Below are positions 35,143-43,889 of a DNA stretch of 64,000 bases, piece after piece. The DNA is taken from positions 62,001-126,000 of the forward strand of contig JAFIGS010000013.1 of assembly GCA_017849615.1 (NCBI GenBank). The letters are read 5' to 3'. Numbering within the stretch: position 1 is the first letter of the stretch; each line of letters opens with the position of its first letter. The notes under the pieces are model-generated. The model was given only the letters and a program-made list of their open reading frames with translations, ran no database searches and was not told where the DNA came from. The translations under genes were made by a program, and so were the position numbers. The DNA is from Pseudolabrys sp. GTDB taxonomy: Bacteria; Pseudomonadota; Alphaproteobacteria; Rhizobiales; Xanthobacteraceae.

Positions 35143-36276
35143 ATGCGTATTGCGATTGCACGGGAAACCGAGGGCAATGAGCCGCGCGTCGCGGCCAGCC
35201 CCGAGACCGTCAAGAAATTCAAGGCGCTCGGCGCCGAGGTCGTGGTGGCGCGCGGTGCCGGCAATGCCTCCGGTTATCCCGACGCCGAATACGAGGCGGC
35301 CGGGGCGACCATCGCAGACGCGGTCGGCGGCGACGCCGACATGATCCTCAAGGTCCGCCGACCCTCGACCGGCGAGATCGCGTCCTACAAAAAGGGCGCC
35401 ATCGTCATCGCCATCATGGATCCCTACGGCAGCGAAGCCGCGCTCAAGGCGATGGCGGATGCCGGGCTGACCACCTTCGCCATGGAATTGATGCCGCGCA
35501 TCACCCGCGCGCAATCGATGGACGTGCTGTCCTCCCAGGCCAACCTGGCCGGCTACCGCGCCGTGATCGACGGCGCGGAGACCTATGGCCGCGCCATGCC
35601 GATGATGATGACCGCGGCCGGCACCGTGCCGGCGGCCCGCGTCTTCATAATGGGTGTCGGCGTCGCCGGCCTGCAGGCGATCGCCACCGCGCGCCGCCTC
35701 GGCGCCGTCGTCACCGCGACCGACGTTCGCCCGGCCACCAAGGAGCAGGTGGAAAGCCTCGGCGCCAAATTCCTCGCCGTCGAGGACGAGGAATTCAAGA
35801 ACGCGCAGACCGCCGGCGGCTACGCCAAGGAAATGTCGAAAGAGTATCAGGCCAAGCAGGCCGCTTTGGTCGCCGAGCACATCAAGAAGCAGGACATCGT
35901 CATCACCACGGCGCTCATTCCGGGCCGTCCGGCCCCGAAGCTGGTGAGCGCGGAGATGGTGGCGTCGATGAAGCCGGGCTCGGTGATCGTCGAGCTCGCG
36001 GTCGAGCGCGGCGGCAATGTCGAAGGCGCGGTGCCGGGGCAGGTGGTGCAGGTCGGCCCCGCCAAAATCGTCGGCCATCTCAACGTGCCCGGCCGCCTCG
36101 CGGCCTCGGCGTCTGCGCTTTACGCCAAGAACCTTCTCACCTTCATCGACACCATGATCGACAAGAAGGAGAAGACGCTCGCCATCAACTGGGACGACGA
36201 GCTGATCAAAGCGACCATGCTGACGCGCGACGGCGCCGTCGTGCATCCGAACTTCATGCCGAAGACAGCGGCCTAA
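35143..36276 (+). CDS. pntAA: NAD(P) transhydrogenase subunit alpha, part 1 (NAD-binding dI)
   Basis: The 377-residue soluble domain begins [20 protein letters not shown] and shows the alanine-dehydrogenase-like fold: [20 protein letters not shown], the Rossmann loop [20 protein letters not shown], and [12 protein letters not shown]. It binds NAD(H) for hydride transfer to NADP in the proton-translocating transhydrogenase. The three-gene split form (pntAA, pntAB, pntB) is normal in alphaproteobacteria. It lies 10 bases before pntAB. Confidence 0.96.
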   Translation: MRIAIARETEGNEPRVAASPETVKKFKALGAEVVVARGAGNASGYPDAEYEAAGATIADAVGGDADMILKVRRPSTGEIASYKKGAIVIAIMDPYGSEAALKAMADAGLTTFAMELMPRITRAQSMDVLSSQANLAGYRAVIDGAETYGRAMPMMMTAAGTVPAARVFIMGVGVAGLQAIATARRLGAVVTATDVRPATKEQVESLGAKFLAVEDEEFKNAQTAGGYAKEMSKEYQAKQAALVAEHIKKQDIVITTALIPGRPAPKLVSAEMVASMKPGSVIVELAVERGGNVEGAVPGQVVQVGPAKIVGHLNVPGRLAASASALYAKNLLTFIDTMIDKKEKTLAINWDDELIKATMLTRDGAVVHPNFMPKTAA

Positions 36277-36286
36277 GGGGGCATCC

Positions 36287-36610
36287 ATGCACGACATTGC
36301 AGCCGCGGTTGACCCCTTTGTCTTCCGTTTGTCGATCTTCGTTCTTGCCGTGTTCGTCGGCTACTACGTGGTCTGGTCGGTGACGCCGGCGCTGCACACG
36401 CCGCTGATGTCGGTCACCAACGCCATCTCCTCCGTCATCGTCGTCGGCGCCCTGCTCGCGGTCGGCGTGCCACTGGTGGTGGACGACAACGGCCCGCTCT
36501 GGGCGCGCGCCTTCGGCTTCGTCGCGCTGATCTTCGCGTCGATCAATATTTTCGGCGGCTTCCTGGTCACCTCGCGCATGCTCGCGATGTATCAGAAGAA
36601 AAAGAAGTGA
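36287..36610 (+). CDS. pntAB: NAD(P) transhydrogenase subunit alpha, part 2 (membrane segment)
   Basis: The 107-residue protein has three hydrophobic helices ([34 protein letters not shown], and [20 protein letters not shown]) and the conserved [13 protein letters not shown]. It supplies the first part of the proton channel. It sits 4 bases before pntB and ends with a lysine-rich tail (YQKKKK). Confidence 0.96.
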   Translation: MHDIAAAVDPFVFRLSIFVLAVFVGYYVVWSVTPALHTPLMSVTNAISSVIVVGALLAVGVPLVVDDNGPLWARAFGFVALIFASINIFGGFLVTSRMLAMYQKKKK

Positions 36611-36614
36611 CGTC

Positions 36615-38012
36615 ATGAGCGCCAATCTCGCTGCTGTCCTTTATCTGATCGCCGGCGTCCTGTTCATCCTGGCGCTGCGCGGGCTGTCGAGCCCCGACTC
36701 ATCGCGCCGCGGCAACCTGTTTGGCATGGTCGGCATGACCATCGCCGTGCTGACCACGCTCGCCGCGCACCCGCCCGCCAGCGCCACATCCTGGGTGCTG
36801 GTGATCGGCGGCATCGCCATCGGCGGCGCCATCGGCGCGGTGATCGCCCGCAAGGTGCCGATGACCTCGATGCCGGAACTGGTCGCGGCCTTCCACTCGC
36901 TGGTCGGCATGGCCGCGGTGCTGGTCGCCGCCGGCGCCTATTACGCGCCCGCCGCCTTCGACATCGGCACCCGCGGCGCCATCCACAAGGCGAGCCTCGT
37001 CGAAATGGCGCTCGGCGTCGCCATCGGCGCGCTGACCTTCACCGGCTCGGTGATCGCGTTCCTCAAGCTGTCGGGTCGCATGAGCGGCGCGCCAATCATG
37101 CTGCCGGGGCGCCACTTCATCAACATCGCCCTGGCTTTGGCGCTGGTGTTCTTCATCTACGGCCTTGTGGTGTCGCAGAGCCAGATCGACTTCTGGCTCA
37201 TCACCATCCTGGCGCTGGTGCTGGGCGTCCTGATGATCATCCCGATTGGCGGCGCCGACATGCCGGTCGTGATCTCGATGCTTAACTCCTATTCGGGTTG
37301 GGCCGCGGCCGGCATCGGCTTCACGCTCGGCAACTCGGCGCTGATCATCACCGGCGCGCTGGTCGGCTCGTCGGGCGCGATCCTGTCCTACATCATGTGC
37401 CACGCGATGAATCGCTCGTTCATCTCGGTGATCCTCGGCGGCTTCGGCGGCGAGACCGCCGCGGCGGGCGGCGGTGGCGGCGAACAGCGCCCGGTCAAGC
37501 TCGGCTCGGCGGACGATGCCGCCTACATCATGAAGAATGCGCAGAAGGTCATCATCGTGCCGGGCTACGGCATGGCGGTGGCGCAGGCGCAACACGCGCT
37601 CAAGGAAATGGCCGACAAACTCAAGGCCGAAGGCGTCGAGGTGAAGTACGCCATTCACCCGGTCGCGGGCCGCATGCCCGGCCACATGAACGTGCTGCTC
37701 GCCGAAGCGAACGTGCCCTACGACGAGGTGTTCGAGCTCGAGGACATCAACTCGGAATTCGCGCAGGCCGACATCGCTTTCGTCATCGGCGCCAACGACG
37801 TGACCAACCCGGCAGCTGAAGAAGACAAGACCTCGCCGATCTACGGCATGCCCGTCCTCCAGGTCTGGAAGGCCGGCACCGTGATGTTCATCAAGCGCTC
37901 GCTGGCGTCCGGCTATGCCGGCATCGACAACCCGCTGTTCTACCGCGACAACACCATGATGCTGCTCGGCGACGCCAAGAAGATGACGGAGAGCATCGTC
38001 AAGGCGATGTGA
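36615..38012 (+). CDS. pntB: NAD(P) transhydrogenase subunit beta
   Basis: The 465-residue subunit has about nine membrane helices followed by the NADP-binding domain III from roughly residue 290. Signatures are MTSMPELVAAFHSLVGMAAV, SGRMSGAPIMLPGRH, GADMPVVISMLNSYSGWAAA and, in domain III, IVPGYGMAVAQAQHAL, HPVAGRMPGHMNVLLAEA and VIGANDVTNPAA. It couples proton entry to NADPH formation. It completes the pnt operon; the next gene begins 50 bases on and may be a read-through partner. Confidence 0.97.
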   Translation: MSANLAAVLYLIAGVLFILALRGLSSPDSSRRGNLFGMVGMTIAVLTTLAAHPPASATSWVLVIGGIAIGGAIGAVIARKVPMTSMPELVAAFHSLVGMAAVLVAAGAYYAPAAFDIGTRGAIHKASLVEMALGVAIGALTFTGSVIAFLKLSGRMSGAPIMLPGRHFINIALALALVFFIYGLVVSQSQIDFWLITILALVLGVLMIIPIGGADMPVVISMLNSYSGWAAAGIGFTLGNSALIITGALVGSSGAILSYIMCHAMNRSFISVILGGFGGETAAAGGGGGEQRPVKLGSADDAAYIMKNAQKVIIVPGYGMAVAQAQHALKEMADKLKAEGVEVKYAIHPVAGRMPGHMNVLLAEANVPYDEVFELEDINSEFAQADIAFVIGANDVTNPAAEEDKTSPIYGMPVLQVWKAGTVMFIKRSLASGYAGIDNPLFYRDNTMMLLGDAKKMTESIVKAM

Positions 38013-38062
38013 TTGGCGCGGGCGAGGGCGCGCCCGAACTGCGCGTGCCTACCCTGAATCCT

Positions 38063-38932
38063 ATGTCCAACCTTCTTGTCATCGGCCTCGGCTTTTCAGC
38101 GCAGCATTATCTCGCTTCGGATGCCGCGCGGTGGACGCGGATCGTCGCCACCGTGCGCGATCCGGCGCGCGCCGCCGCGCTCGACATGCAGCCGGCCGCC
38201 GTGCTGATTTTCAATGGCGGTTCGGTGTCGCCGGAGCTGGCCACGGCAGTCGAACAGGCCGATGCGCTGCTGATCTCCGCCCCGCCGGGCGAGACAGGCG
38301 ACCCGGTGCTCGCCCGCTGCGGCGAAGCGCTGATCGGGGCGGGCCGCGTTCGCGACGTCGTCTATCTCTCGACGCTTGGCGTCTATGGCAATCACGACGG
38401 CGCCTGGGTCGATGAGACGAGCGAATGCCGCGCCAAAGACGGCCGCACGCGCCGCCGATACGACGCCGAGCAGGCCTGGCTCCAATTCGGTGAGCGCACC
38501 GGCGCGGTGGTGACGGTCCTGCGCCTGGCCGGCATCTACGGGCCCGGCCGCAGCGCGCTTGATAATGTGCGCGCTGGCACCGCGCGCATCATCGACAAGC
38601 CGGGGCAGGTGTTCAACCGCATCCATGTCGAGGACATTGCGCAGGCGATCGAAGCCGCATTCGAAAAGCGCGCGGGCGGCATCTTCAATGTGGCCGATGA
38701 CGAGCCGACGCCGCCGGGCGATCCGGTTGTTTATGCGGCGAGTCTGCTTGGCGTGACGCCTCCGCCGGTCGTTCCGTTCGATATCGCCCGGCAGTCCATG
38801 TCGCCCATGGCGGTGAGCTTCTATGCCGACTGCCGGCGCGCGCGGAACGATCGCCTGAAAACAGTGCTGGGCGTTTCGCTGCGCTATCCGACCTACCGCG
38901 AAGGTCTGGACGCGGTCAGGCGCTCTTCTTGA
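38063..38932 (+). CDS. NAD-dependent epimerase/SDR family protein (YeeZ-like)
   Basis: Start ATG 38063 (MSNLLVIGLGFSAQHY) gives 289 residues; an earlier in-frame ATG at 38009 overlaps pntB and is unlikely. The N-terminal GLGFSAQHY replaces the classic GxxGxxG, as in YeeZ-type atypical SDRs. VVYLSTLGVYGNHDGAWVDE supplies the YG-containing catalytic region, and RLAGIYGPGRSALDNVRAG and RIHVEDIAQAIEAAF follow. The substrate is unknown, probably a nucleotide sugar or related metabolite. Its 3' end overlaps the convergent zinc-ribbon gene by 17 bases. Confidence 0.85.
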   Translation: MSNLLVIGLGFSAQHYLASDAARWTRIVATVRDPARAAALDMQPAAVLIFNGGSVSPELATAVEQADALLISAPPGETGDPVLARCGEALIGAGRVRDVVYLSTLGVYGNHDGAWVDETSECRAKDGRTRRRYDAEQAWLQFGERTGAVVTVLRLAGIYGPGRSALDNVRAGTARIIDKPGQVFNRIHVEDIAQAIEAAFEKRAGGIFNVADDEPTPPGDPVVYAASLLGVTPPPVVPFDIARQSMSPMAVSFYADCRRARNDRLKTVLGVSLRYPTYREGLDAVRRSS

Positions 38933-39143
38933 GCGCGACGAGTCCGAAGTCGACCGGCGCGCCGCAGTCGTCGCAGGCAAGGCCGCCCTGGCCGGTCGGC
39001 AATTCGCAGTCGGCGCCGAACTCCGCGATCATCTTGTTGACGTCATAGGACGCGGTCCAGCCGCAGCCGGGCTCGCGGCAGGCGGCTTGGAGTTGCAGGT
39101 TCATGTCGCGAATGGACCCGAGCGTCCAGGGTTTGCTGGCCAT
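38916..39143 (-). CDS. Small zinc-ribbon-like protein
   Basis: ATG 39143 (MASKPWTLGSIRDMN) yields 75 residues; the upstream in-frame ATG (39173) falls in terminator sequence. Four cysteines occur as CREPGC and CDDC, consistent with one zinc ribbon. No enzymatic motif is visible. It may be a regulatory or RNA-binding small protein; the family is not recognised. Its end overlaps the convergent SDR gene by 17 bases. Confidence 0.75.
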   Translation of the reverse strand: MASKPWTLGSIRDMNLQLQAACREPGCGWTASYDVNKMIAEFGADCELPTGQGGLACDDCGAPVDFGLVALKKSA

Positions 39144-39172
39144 CCTGATTCCTCCGCGTGCCGGCGTCGCCA

Positions 39173-39206
39173 AAATAAAACGCGGGCGTTCCTGAGAACG
39201 CCCGCG
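39173..39206 (-). terminator. Intrinsic terminator of rpsU
   Basis: CGCGGGCGTTC (39181-39191) and GAACGCCCGCG (39196-39206) form an 11-pair stem with a CTGA-type loop; on the minus strand it is followed by TTTTATTTT (39180-39172). It lies about 60 bases after the rpsU stop. Confidence 0.92.
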
Positions 39207-39268
39207 TCGAATACATGCGGTCAGATTAGCTTGCGATTCGCCGAAAGTCAGCGTCGCGGGAATACCGC

Positions 39269-39577
39269 CTAGAAGCGGGGCGCGCTGCTGCGGCCACCGG
39301 CACCAGCGCCCGGACCACGGCCTTCGCCGCCGCGGCCACCGGCAGCGCCGAACGCCGGCTTCGGCTTCATCGGCAGCAGGCCTTCGCGCTGCATCTTCTT
39401 GCGCGCGAGCTTGCGGGCGCGACGCACCGCTTCGGCCTTTTCACGGGCCTTCTTCTCGGACGGCTTTTCGTAGTGACCGCGAAGCTTCATTTCGCGGAAG
39501 ATACCCTCACGTTGCATCTTCTTCTTAAGCGCCTTGAGGGCCTGATCGACGTTGTTATCGCGAACGAGAACTTGCAC
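39269..39577 (-). CDS. rpsU: 30S ribosomal protein S21 with glycine-rich C-terminal extension
   Basis: The 102-residue protein opens [20 protein letters not shown], the S21 N-terminus, and continues with [20 protein letters not shown]. The ribosomal core ends near residue 70. The remaining ~30 residues are Gly/Arg/Ala-rich ([19 protein letters not shown]), a low-complexity tail found in some rhizobial S21 proteins but longer than the classical 70-residue form. S21 sits near the anti-Shine-Dalgarno region of 16S rRNA and aids initiation. A strong terminator follows. Confidence 0.95.
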   Translation of the reverse strand: MQVLVRDNNVDQALKALKKKMQREGIFREMKLRGHYEKPSEKKAREKAEAVRRARKLARKKMQREGLLPMKPKPAFGAAGGRGGEGRGPGAGAGGRSSAPRF

Positions 39578-39811
39578 GCTTGCTCCTTAGCTGAGGCCGG
39601 CTTCGGCCAATATCGGTCGAGGGTTCGAATTTCGGGTCGAAAACCGCGTAATCGCAAGGCTTTCGAGTCGGGTGCCTATAGCAGGCCCGCGCCCCTGAGT
39701 CCAACCAAACGCGCCAAATTGGCGGTTTTGCGCGCCGCGAGCCCTCTTTCCCATATAGGCCGGGCGTTTTCGGCCCGCCAGGGGCTTTGAGGCGCCGGAA
39801 AGCCCGGTATT

Positions 39812-40045
39812 TCAAGCGGGTAGCGCGACGGCCCGGGCGAAAAGGTCCTTCAGCCAGCCATTGACCGTGGCGTCGATGACCAGACGGACGCGGTCGGTTG
39901 GCCCTCGGTTGGTCACAGAATGCGGGTCGGCCAGCCGGAGGTACCAGCAGGTTCCGGCCGCCATGACGCAGCGGACCCCGTTGAGCCGGAAATCGACGGC
40001 CTCGTTGGTCACGGCCGGGATGTTCAGGCGCCGCGGCGAGCAAGA
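39812..40045 (-). pseudogene. C-terminal fragment of an aspartyl/asparaginyl beta-hydroxylase-like protein
   Basis: The minus strand encodes RRLNIPAVTNEAVDFRLNG, then CVMAAGTCWYLRLADPHSV, then RGPTDRVRLVIDATVNGWLK and a stop at 39812. This matches the last third of the Asp/Asn hydroxylase (PF05118-type) fold, including the iron-binding His in PHSV and the RVHLVID-like strand. The N-terminal two thirds, including the first metal histidine, are absent and the sequence upstream of 40045 does not continue the frame sensibly. No good start codon exists (only GTG 40012). I treat it as a truncated relic between rpsU and purK. Confidence 0.6.
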
Positions 40046-40123
40046 ACGTGTCCTCGAAGGCGGCGGCCGACGGGTTCGAGGGCTCGACCATGACCCCCTT
40101 ACAGGTTGTATTTTTAATCGACG

Positions 40124-41203
40124 CTACTTGGCTGGCCAGACCCGCGTGACATGGCCCATCTTGCGGCCCGGGCGGGCATCCGACTTGCCGTAGAGGTGCA
40201 GCGAGGTGCCGGGCAGCGCCAGCCACGGCGCGAGGTCGTGCACCTCGTCGCCGATCAGGTTGGTCATCTGCACCTTGCGGCCGAGCCGCAACGGCTTGGC
40301 CAGCGGCCAGCCGGCAACGGCGCGGATATGCTGCTCGAACTGCGAGACGGTCGCGCCGTCGAGCGTCCAGTGCCCGGAATTGTGAACGCGCGGCGCGATC
40401 TCGTTGACCATCAACGCCTGCCGGCCCTTGACCTTGACCACGAACATCTCGACGCCGAGCACGCCGACATAATCCAGCGCCTTGGCGATGCGGGCGGCGA
40501 TCTTCTCGGCTTCCTTCGCCGTATCCTCGGTAACCTTGGCCGGCACCGTGGACGTCTTGAGGATGTGGTTCTGGTGATCGTTCTCGGTCACCTCGAAGCA
40601 TTCGACCTTGCCGTCGGCGCCGCGCGCCGCGATCACCGACACCTCGCGCTGGAAGTTGACGAAGCCTTCGAGCACGCAAGGCTTGTTCTTGAGCGAGCGC
40701 CACGCCGCATTGGCGTCGTCGCCCGGCATGATCTTGACCTGACCCTTGCCGTCATAGCCCATCGTTGTCGTCTTCAGCACCGCGGGGCGTCCGAGTTTCT
40801 CGAGGCCGCTGGCGAGTTGCGCCGCCGAATGCACCGGCGCATAAGGCGCGACCGGAATCTTCAGGGCGGAAATGAAGTTCTTTTCGACCAGGCGGTCCTG
40901 CGTCGTTTCCAGTACCTTCGGATTGGGATGCACCGGCTTGCGCTTGCCCAGCACCTCCGCGGCGCGCGCCGGGATATTCTCGAATTCGTAGGTGATGACA
41001 TCGACCGCCGCCGCGAATTTGGCGAGCGCGGCTTCGTCTTCATAGGGCGCGCAGGTGTGAGCCTTCGCGATCTCGAACGCACCGGAGTCCTTCTCGGGCG
41101 AATAGACGTGGCAGTGCAGGCCGAGCCGTGCCGCCGCGAGCGCGAGCATGCGGCCGAGCTGGCCGCCGCCAAGAATGCCGATCGTCGAGCCTGGCTTGAG
41201 CAT
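40124..41203 (-). CDS. purK: 5-(carboxyamino)imidazole ribonucleotide synthase
   Basis: From ATG 41203 (MLKPGSTIGILGGGQLGRML) the 359-residue protein has the ATP-grasp fold: VITYEFENIPARA, VLKTTTMGYDGKGQ (lysine and glycine loop), CVLEGFVNFQREVSVI and the metal/active-site segment NEIAPRVHNSGHWTLDG. It makes N5-CAIR from AIR, bicarbonate and ATP in purine synthesis. purE lies 55 bases upstream on the same strand, with a palindromic repeat in the gap. The frame extends upstream of the chosen start but only into the purE-purK spacer and antisense of purE. Confidence 0.96.
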   Translation of the reverse strand: MLKPGSTIGILGGGQLGRMLALAAARLGLHCHVYSPEKDSGAFEIAKAHTCAPYEDEAALAKFAAAVDVITYEFENIPARAAEVLGKRKPVHPNPKVLETTQDRLVEKNFISALKIPVAPYAPVHSAAQLASGLEKLGRPAVLKTTTMGYDGKGQVKIMPGDDANAAWRSLKNKPCVLEGFVNFQREVSVIAARGADGKVECFEVTENDHQNHILKTSTVPAKVTEDTAKEAEKIAARIAKALDYVGVLGVEMFVVKVKGRQALMVNEIAPRVHNSGHWTLDGATVSQFEQHIRAVAGWPLAKPLRLGRKVQMTNLIGDEVHDLAPWLALPGTSLHLYGKSDARPGRKMGHVTRVWPAK

Positions 41204-41226
41204 CAGTCTTCTTTCTCGCGTATGAT

Positions 41227-41265
41227 CTTGTCCGAAAACCGGTACCCACTTTTCGGGATCATGCG
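41227..41265. repeat. Dispersed CCGAAAA…TTTTCGG palindrome in the purE-purK gap
   Basis: CCGAAAA (41232-41238) pairs with TTTTCGG (41250-41256), with an outer TGATC/GATCA pair and an ACCGGTACCCAC centre. This wording (ATCCCGAAAAGTGGG…ACCGGTTTTCGG on the other strand) is a widespread intergenic element of Rhizobiales. It overlaps the purE stop codon (41259-41261), so the last purE residues are encoded next to or within the element. Confidence 0.75.
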
Positions 41266-41756
41266 TCCTTCGGCTTCTTGCCGACCGAGTTGGTCTGCTT
41301 GGCGCGCCAGGCGTCGAGGCGCTTGGCGATCTTGTCATCCGACAGCGCCAGAATGGCGGCCGCAAGCAAAGCGGCATTGATGGCACCGGCCTTGCCGATC
41401 GCCAGGGTGCCGACCGGAATGCCGCCCGGCATCTGCAGGATCGACAGCAGCGAATCCATGCCTTCCAGCGCGTGCGTGTTCATCGGCACGCCGAGCACGG
41501 GCAGCGACGTCATCGACGCCGTCATGCCGGGCAGATGCGCGGCGCCGCCGGCGCCGGCGATCACCACCTTGAAGCCCTTGTCGCGTGCCGAATGAGCGAA
41601 ATCGTAAAGGCGCTTCGGGGTGCGGTGCGCGGAGACGATCAGGGCTTCATAGCCGATCTTCAACGCGTCGAGCGTGTCCGTGGCATGTTTCATCGTCGCC
41701 CAGTCGGATTGGCTGCCCATGATCACGGCGACCGGCTTTGCCACGTTCTTAGCCAA
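41259..41756 (-). CDS. purE: N5-CAIR mutase, purine biosynthesis
   Basis: The 165-residue protein is a class-I Pur[21 protein letters not shown] holds the substrate-binding GSxSD motif, [16 protein letters not shown] carries the catalytic histidine, and [20 protein letters not shown] follows. It converts N5-CAIR to CAIR in an octamer. It is the first gene of purEK; the ~170-base divergent gap to the GGDEF gene holds its promoter. The C-terminus ends in a Lys-rich tail next to a dispersed repeat. Confidence 0.96.
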   Translation of the reverse strand: MAKNVAKPVAVIMGSQSDWATMKHATDTLDALKIGYEALIVSAHRTPKRLYDFAHSARDKGFKVVIAGAGGAAHLPGMTASMTSLPVLGVPMNTHALEGMDSLLSILQMPGGIPVGTLAIGKAGAINAALLAAAILALSDDKIAKRLDAWRAKQTNSVGKKPKDA

Positions 41757-41928
41757 GATTTCGCTCCCCCGAACGCGCCGCCCCGGCGCAGGAAAGCGGC
41801 GGATTATAGGTCTCGGACCCCCGCTGGCAAGGCGAAACGGGCGCTCTTCCCGTGCCGTTCGAGTCCGCTCGCGCTATGCTTGCACGACTGATTCTGGTCG
41901 TTTTCACCGCGTTTCGGCGAGGGACACC

Positions 41929-42552
41929 ATGTCTGCCGCAAAGCCCCAGCGTGCTGTCTCCGGATCCGCCGCCGATGCGCCTGCCCAGGATCTGCTGTCC
42001 CAGGATCTGCTCGCCGAGGTCCATCGGCTCAGGCGTGATCTGGCGCTTGCCCAGGAACGGATCGCCGAGCTCGAGGCCCGCGCCGACGTCGATCCGCTGC
42101 TCGACGTCCTCAACCGCCGCGGCTTCGAACGAGAGCTGACGCGTTCGCTGGCTTATTTCGCCCGCTACGGCACGCGGGCCGGGCTGATCTTCATCGATCT
42201 CGACGGCTTCAAGCCCATCAACGACATCTATGGACACACGGCCGGCGACGCGCTGCTCAAGGCGGTGGCCGCGACTTTGGTGTCGCGCGTGCGCGCCTCC
42301 GACGTGGTGGCGCGGCTCGGCGGCGACGAGTTCTGCGTGCTGATGTGGAATGCCGATGAGGAGCTGGTGGCGGCCAAGGCGGGCGACATCGAAACCATCA
42401 TCGCGCAGGCGCGGATTGAATTCGGTGGTGCACAACTGTCGGTCGGCGCCAGCGCCGGCGGCGTGGCGCTGCGCGCCGGCATCACGGCGGCGGACCTGAT
42501 CGCGGAGGCCGATCGCGCCATGTATGCGCGCAAGAAAGAAAAGCGGGCCTAG
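41929..42552 (+). CDS. Soluble diguanylate cyclase (GGDEF)
   Basis: ATG 41929 starts a 207-residue protein: a short N-terminal coiled-coil-like helix (LLAEVHRLRRDLALAQERIA) and one GGDEF domain with DVDPLLDVLNRRGFERELTR, FIDLDGFKPINDIYGHTAGD and an intact VARLGGDEFCVLM. It is predicted to make cyclic di-GMP in the cytoplasm; the N-terminal helix probably dimerises. No sensory domain is visible. The frame is open from 41674, but that part is antisense to purE. Confidence 0.9.
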   Translation: MSAAKPQRAVSGSAADAPAQDLLSQDLLAEVHRLRRDLALAQERIAELEARADVDPLLDVLNRRGFERELTRSLAYFARYGTRAGLIFIDLDGFKPINDIYGHTAGDALLKAVAATLVSRVRASDVVARLGGDEFCVLMWNADEELVAAKAGDIETIIAQARIEFGGAQLSVGASAGGVALRAGITAADLIAEADRAMYARKKEKRA

Positions 42553-42590
42553 CTAGGGCTGCTCAGGAAAGCTCAGCCACCACCCTTGTC

Positions 42591-42614
42591 ATCGCCCGCG
42601 AAAGCGGGCGATCC
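42591..42614. repeat. Small palindromic intergenic repeat, second copy of the 4433 element
   Basis: ATCGCCCGC-GAAA-GCGGGCGAT (42591-42612) continues TCCAG, matching the element at 4433-4460. It lies between the convergent GGDEF and DUF465 genes. Confidence 0.8.
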
Positions 42615-42668
42615 AGCAATTCCATTTTTCGGTTGAAAGCGCTGGTATGACGGCATCAGGCCGGGCGC

Positions 42669-42875
42669 CTACGCAATAATGTCCGGCGTGATCTGATCCT
42701 CGATCTGCCGGATCTTGTCGCGAAGCACCAGTTTGCGCTTCTTCAGCCGCTGCACCTGAATGAGATCGGAACCGGGCGATACGGCCAAAGCGGTGATGGC
42801 CGCATCAAGATCGCGGTGCTCCTGCTCCAATCGGGCGAGCAGGGCGCGCAGCGCGATCTCGTCATTGTCGTTCAT
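42669..42875 (-). CDS. DUF465 (YdcH family) small coiled-coil protein
   Basis: The 68-residue protein is almost wholly helical: ALLARLEQEHRDLDAAITAL followed by IQVQRLKKRKLVLRDKIRQI, the YdcH/DUF465 pattern of a helical hairpin with LKKxKLxLKDxI. Function is unknown in the family. A second member is encoded divergently at 43181, so the ~300-base region between them (42876-43180) should hold both promoters; I see no other feature there. Confidence 0.9.
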   Translation of the reverse strand: MNDNDEIALRALLARLEQEHRDLDAAITALAVSPGSDLIQVQRLKKRKLVLRDKIRQIEDQITPDIIA

Positions 42876-43180
42876 ATGTCTGGTCGTTCACAGCGGCCGC
42901 GGGGCGACATCCGGCAAGCGGGAACCATGAGAGGTATTCTGCAGCGCGGTGCGACACAAATTATCACGTTTTCCACAGAGGCGCACAAGCGATATCGAAA
43001 AATGACGGCCGCCGAAGGGGTTGCGACGTTGATAGATGCTTAACCGCCGCCCTTCGACACCCTTGAGGCAAGGTCGGGTCAGGCGTAGGCTTAAGCGGTC
43101 TCAAACAGGAGCGCCACACCAAGACAGAAAGCCTTGCTGCACTCACTCTCATCGAACCCAGGATTGAGGAGACATCTGAC

Positions 43181-43366
43181 ATGTCGATGCAATCGCATCT
43201 TGCGGAACTCGAAAAGAAGCATAAGGCCCTCGAAGATCAGATACACGACTGCCAAACCCACCCCGCTGTCGACGATCTCCAGGTGGTGGAGTTGAAACGC
43301 AAAAAGCTCCTTGTGAAGGACGAGATCGAAAGGCTGCGACATAACGCGCCACCCAGACTGCACTAG
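43181..43366 (+). CDS. DUF465 (YdcH family) small coiled-coil protein
   Basis: A 61-residue paralogue of the divergent neighbour: SHLAELEKKHKALEDQIHDC and VVELKRKKLLVKDEIERLRH. It follows TGAGGAGACA as a good ribosome site and is terminated by a hairpin at 43429. The family has no known activity. Possession of two divergent copies side by side is recurrent in Rhizobiales. Confidence 0.9.
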   Translation: MSMQSHLAELEKKHKALEDQIHDCQTHPAVDDLQVVELKRKKLLVKDEIERLRHNAPPRLH

Positions 43367-43428
43367 CCCTACCGACAATCCGACCGGCACGCGGCCCGAC
43401 CCCGGGTCGAGCGTGTTCTGACGGGCTC

Positions 43429-43463
43429 AACCGCCGGCTCTTCTCAAGTGCTGGCGGTTTTGC
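43429..43463 (+). terminator. Intrinsic terminator after the second DUF465 gene
   Basis: AACCGCC (43429-43435) pairs with GGCGGTT (43453-43459), extended by GC pairs inside, followed by TTTGCTTTT. It ends the DUF465 transcript ahead of the next gene. Confidence 0.75.
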
Positions 43464-43551
43464 TTTTGGCGCAGGCGGTACCGGCGTCCGGCCGCGCCTT
43501 GCAGTGGACATTATTTGGGGTAAATTCGGCAGGCGATTTGAGGGGCCTGCC

Positions 43552-43854
43552 ATGACACGTCGTCAGACCATGTTGTTCGCACTTGCCGGAGCCGCCGTGG
43601 CGGGCTTCGTGGCGTTCGCCGACCGGCCAGCCGCGGCGCTGATCATCGAGAACTACGGCGGCGCCGGCAACGGGCCGGCCAATGGCTGGACCGATCTCAA
43701 TTACAACGACCCCAACAAGAAACCGTCGCGCGACGGCGACAAGCGCACGCTCAACGACAACGGCCCGCGCGTCTTCTTCGGGCCGTCGGGCAGCGCCAAT
43801 CAGAACTTCAATCCGAACCAGTACTTCTCGCCGAATTATTTGATGGGCAAGTAG
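43552..43854 (+). CDS. Small exported protein of unknown function
   Basis: ATG 43552 (MTRRQTMLFALAGAAVAGFV) starts a 100-residue precursor with a twin-Arg-like but short Sec-type signal, cleaved near PAAA. The mature part is rich in Asn, Gly and Asp (IIENYGGAGNGPANGWTDLN, then NQNFNPNQYFSPNYLMG), giving a polar, probably disordered secreted peptide. No family is recognised. It stands alone. Confidence 0.75.
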   Translation: MTRRQTMLFALAGAAVAGFVAFADRPAAALIIENYGGAGNGPANGWTDLNYNDPNKKPSRDGDKRTLNDNGPRVFFGPSGSANQNFNPNQYFSPNYLMGK

Positions 43855-43889
43855 CCTGTTCGATCTTGCCGGCGCGGCGACGCGCGCCG

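Noticed and set aside
39615-39650. GGGTTCGAATTTCGGGTC resembling a tRNA T-arm
   Set aside because: No matching acceptor stem, D-arm or anticodon arm upstream; it is the spacer before rpsU.
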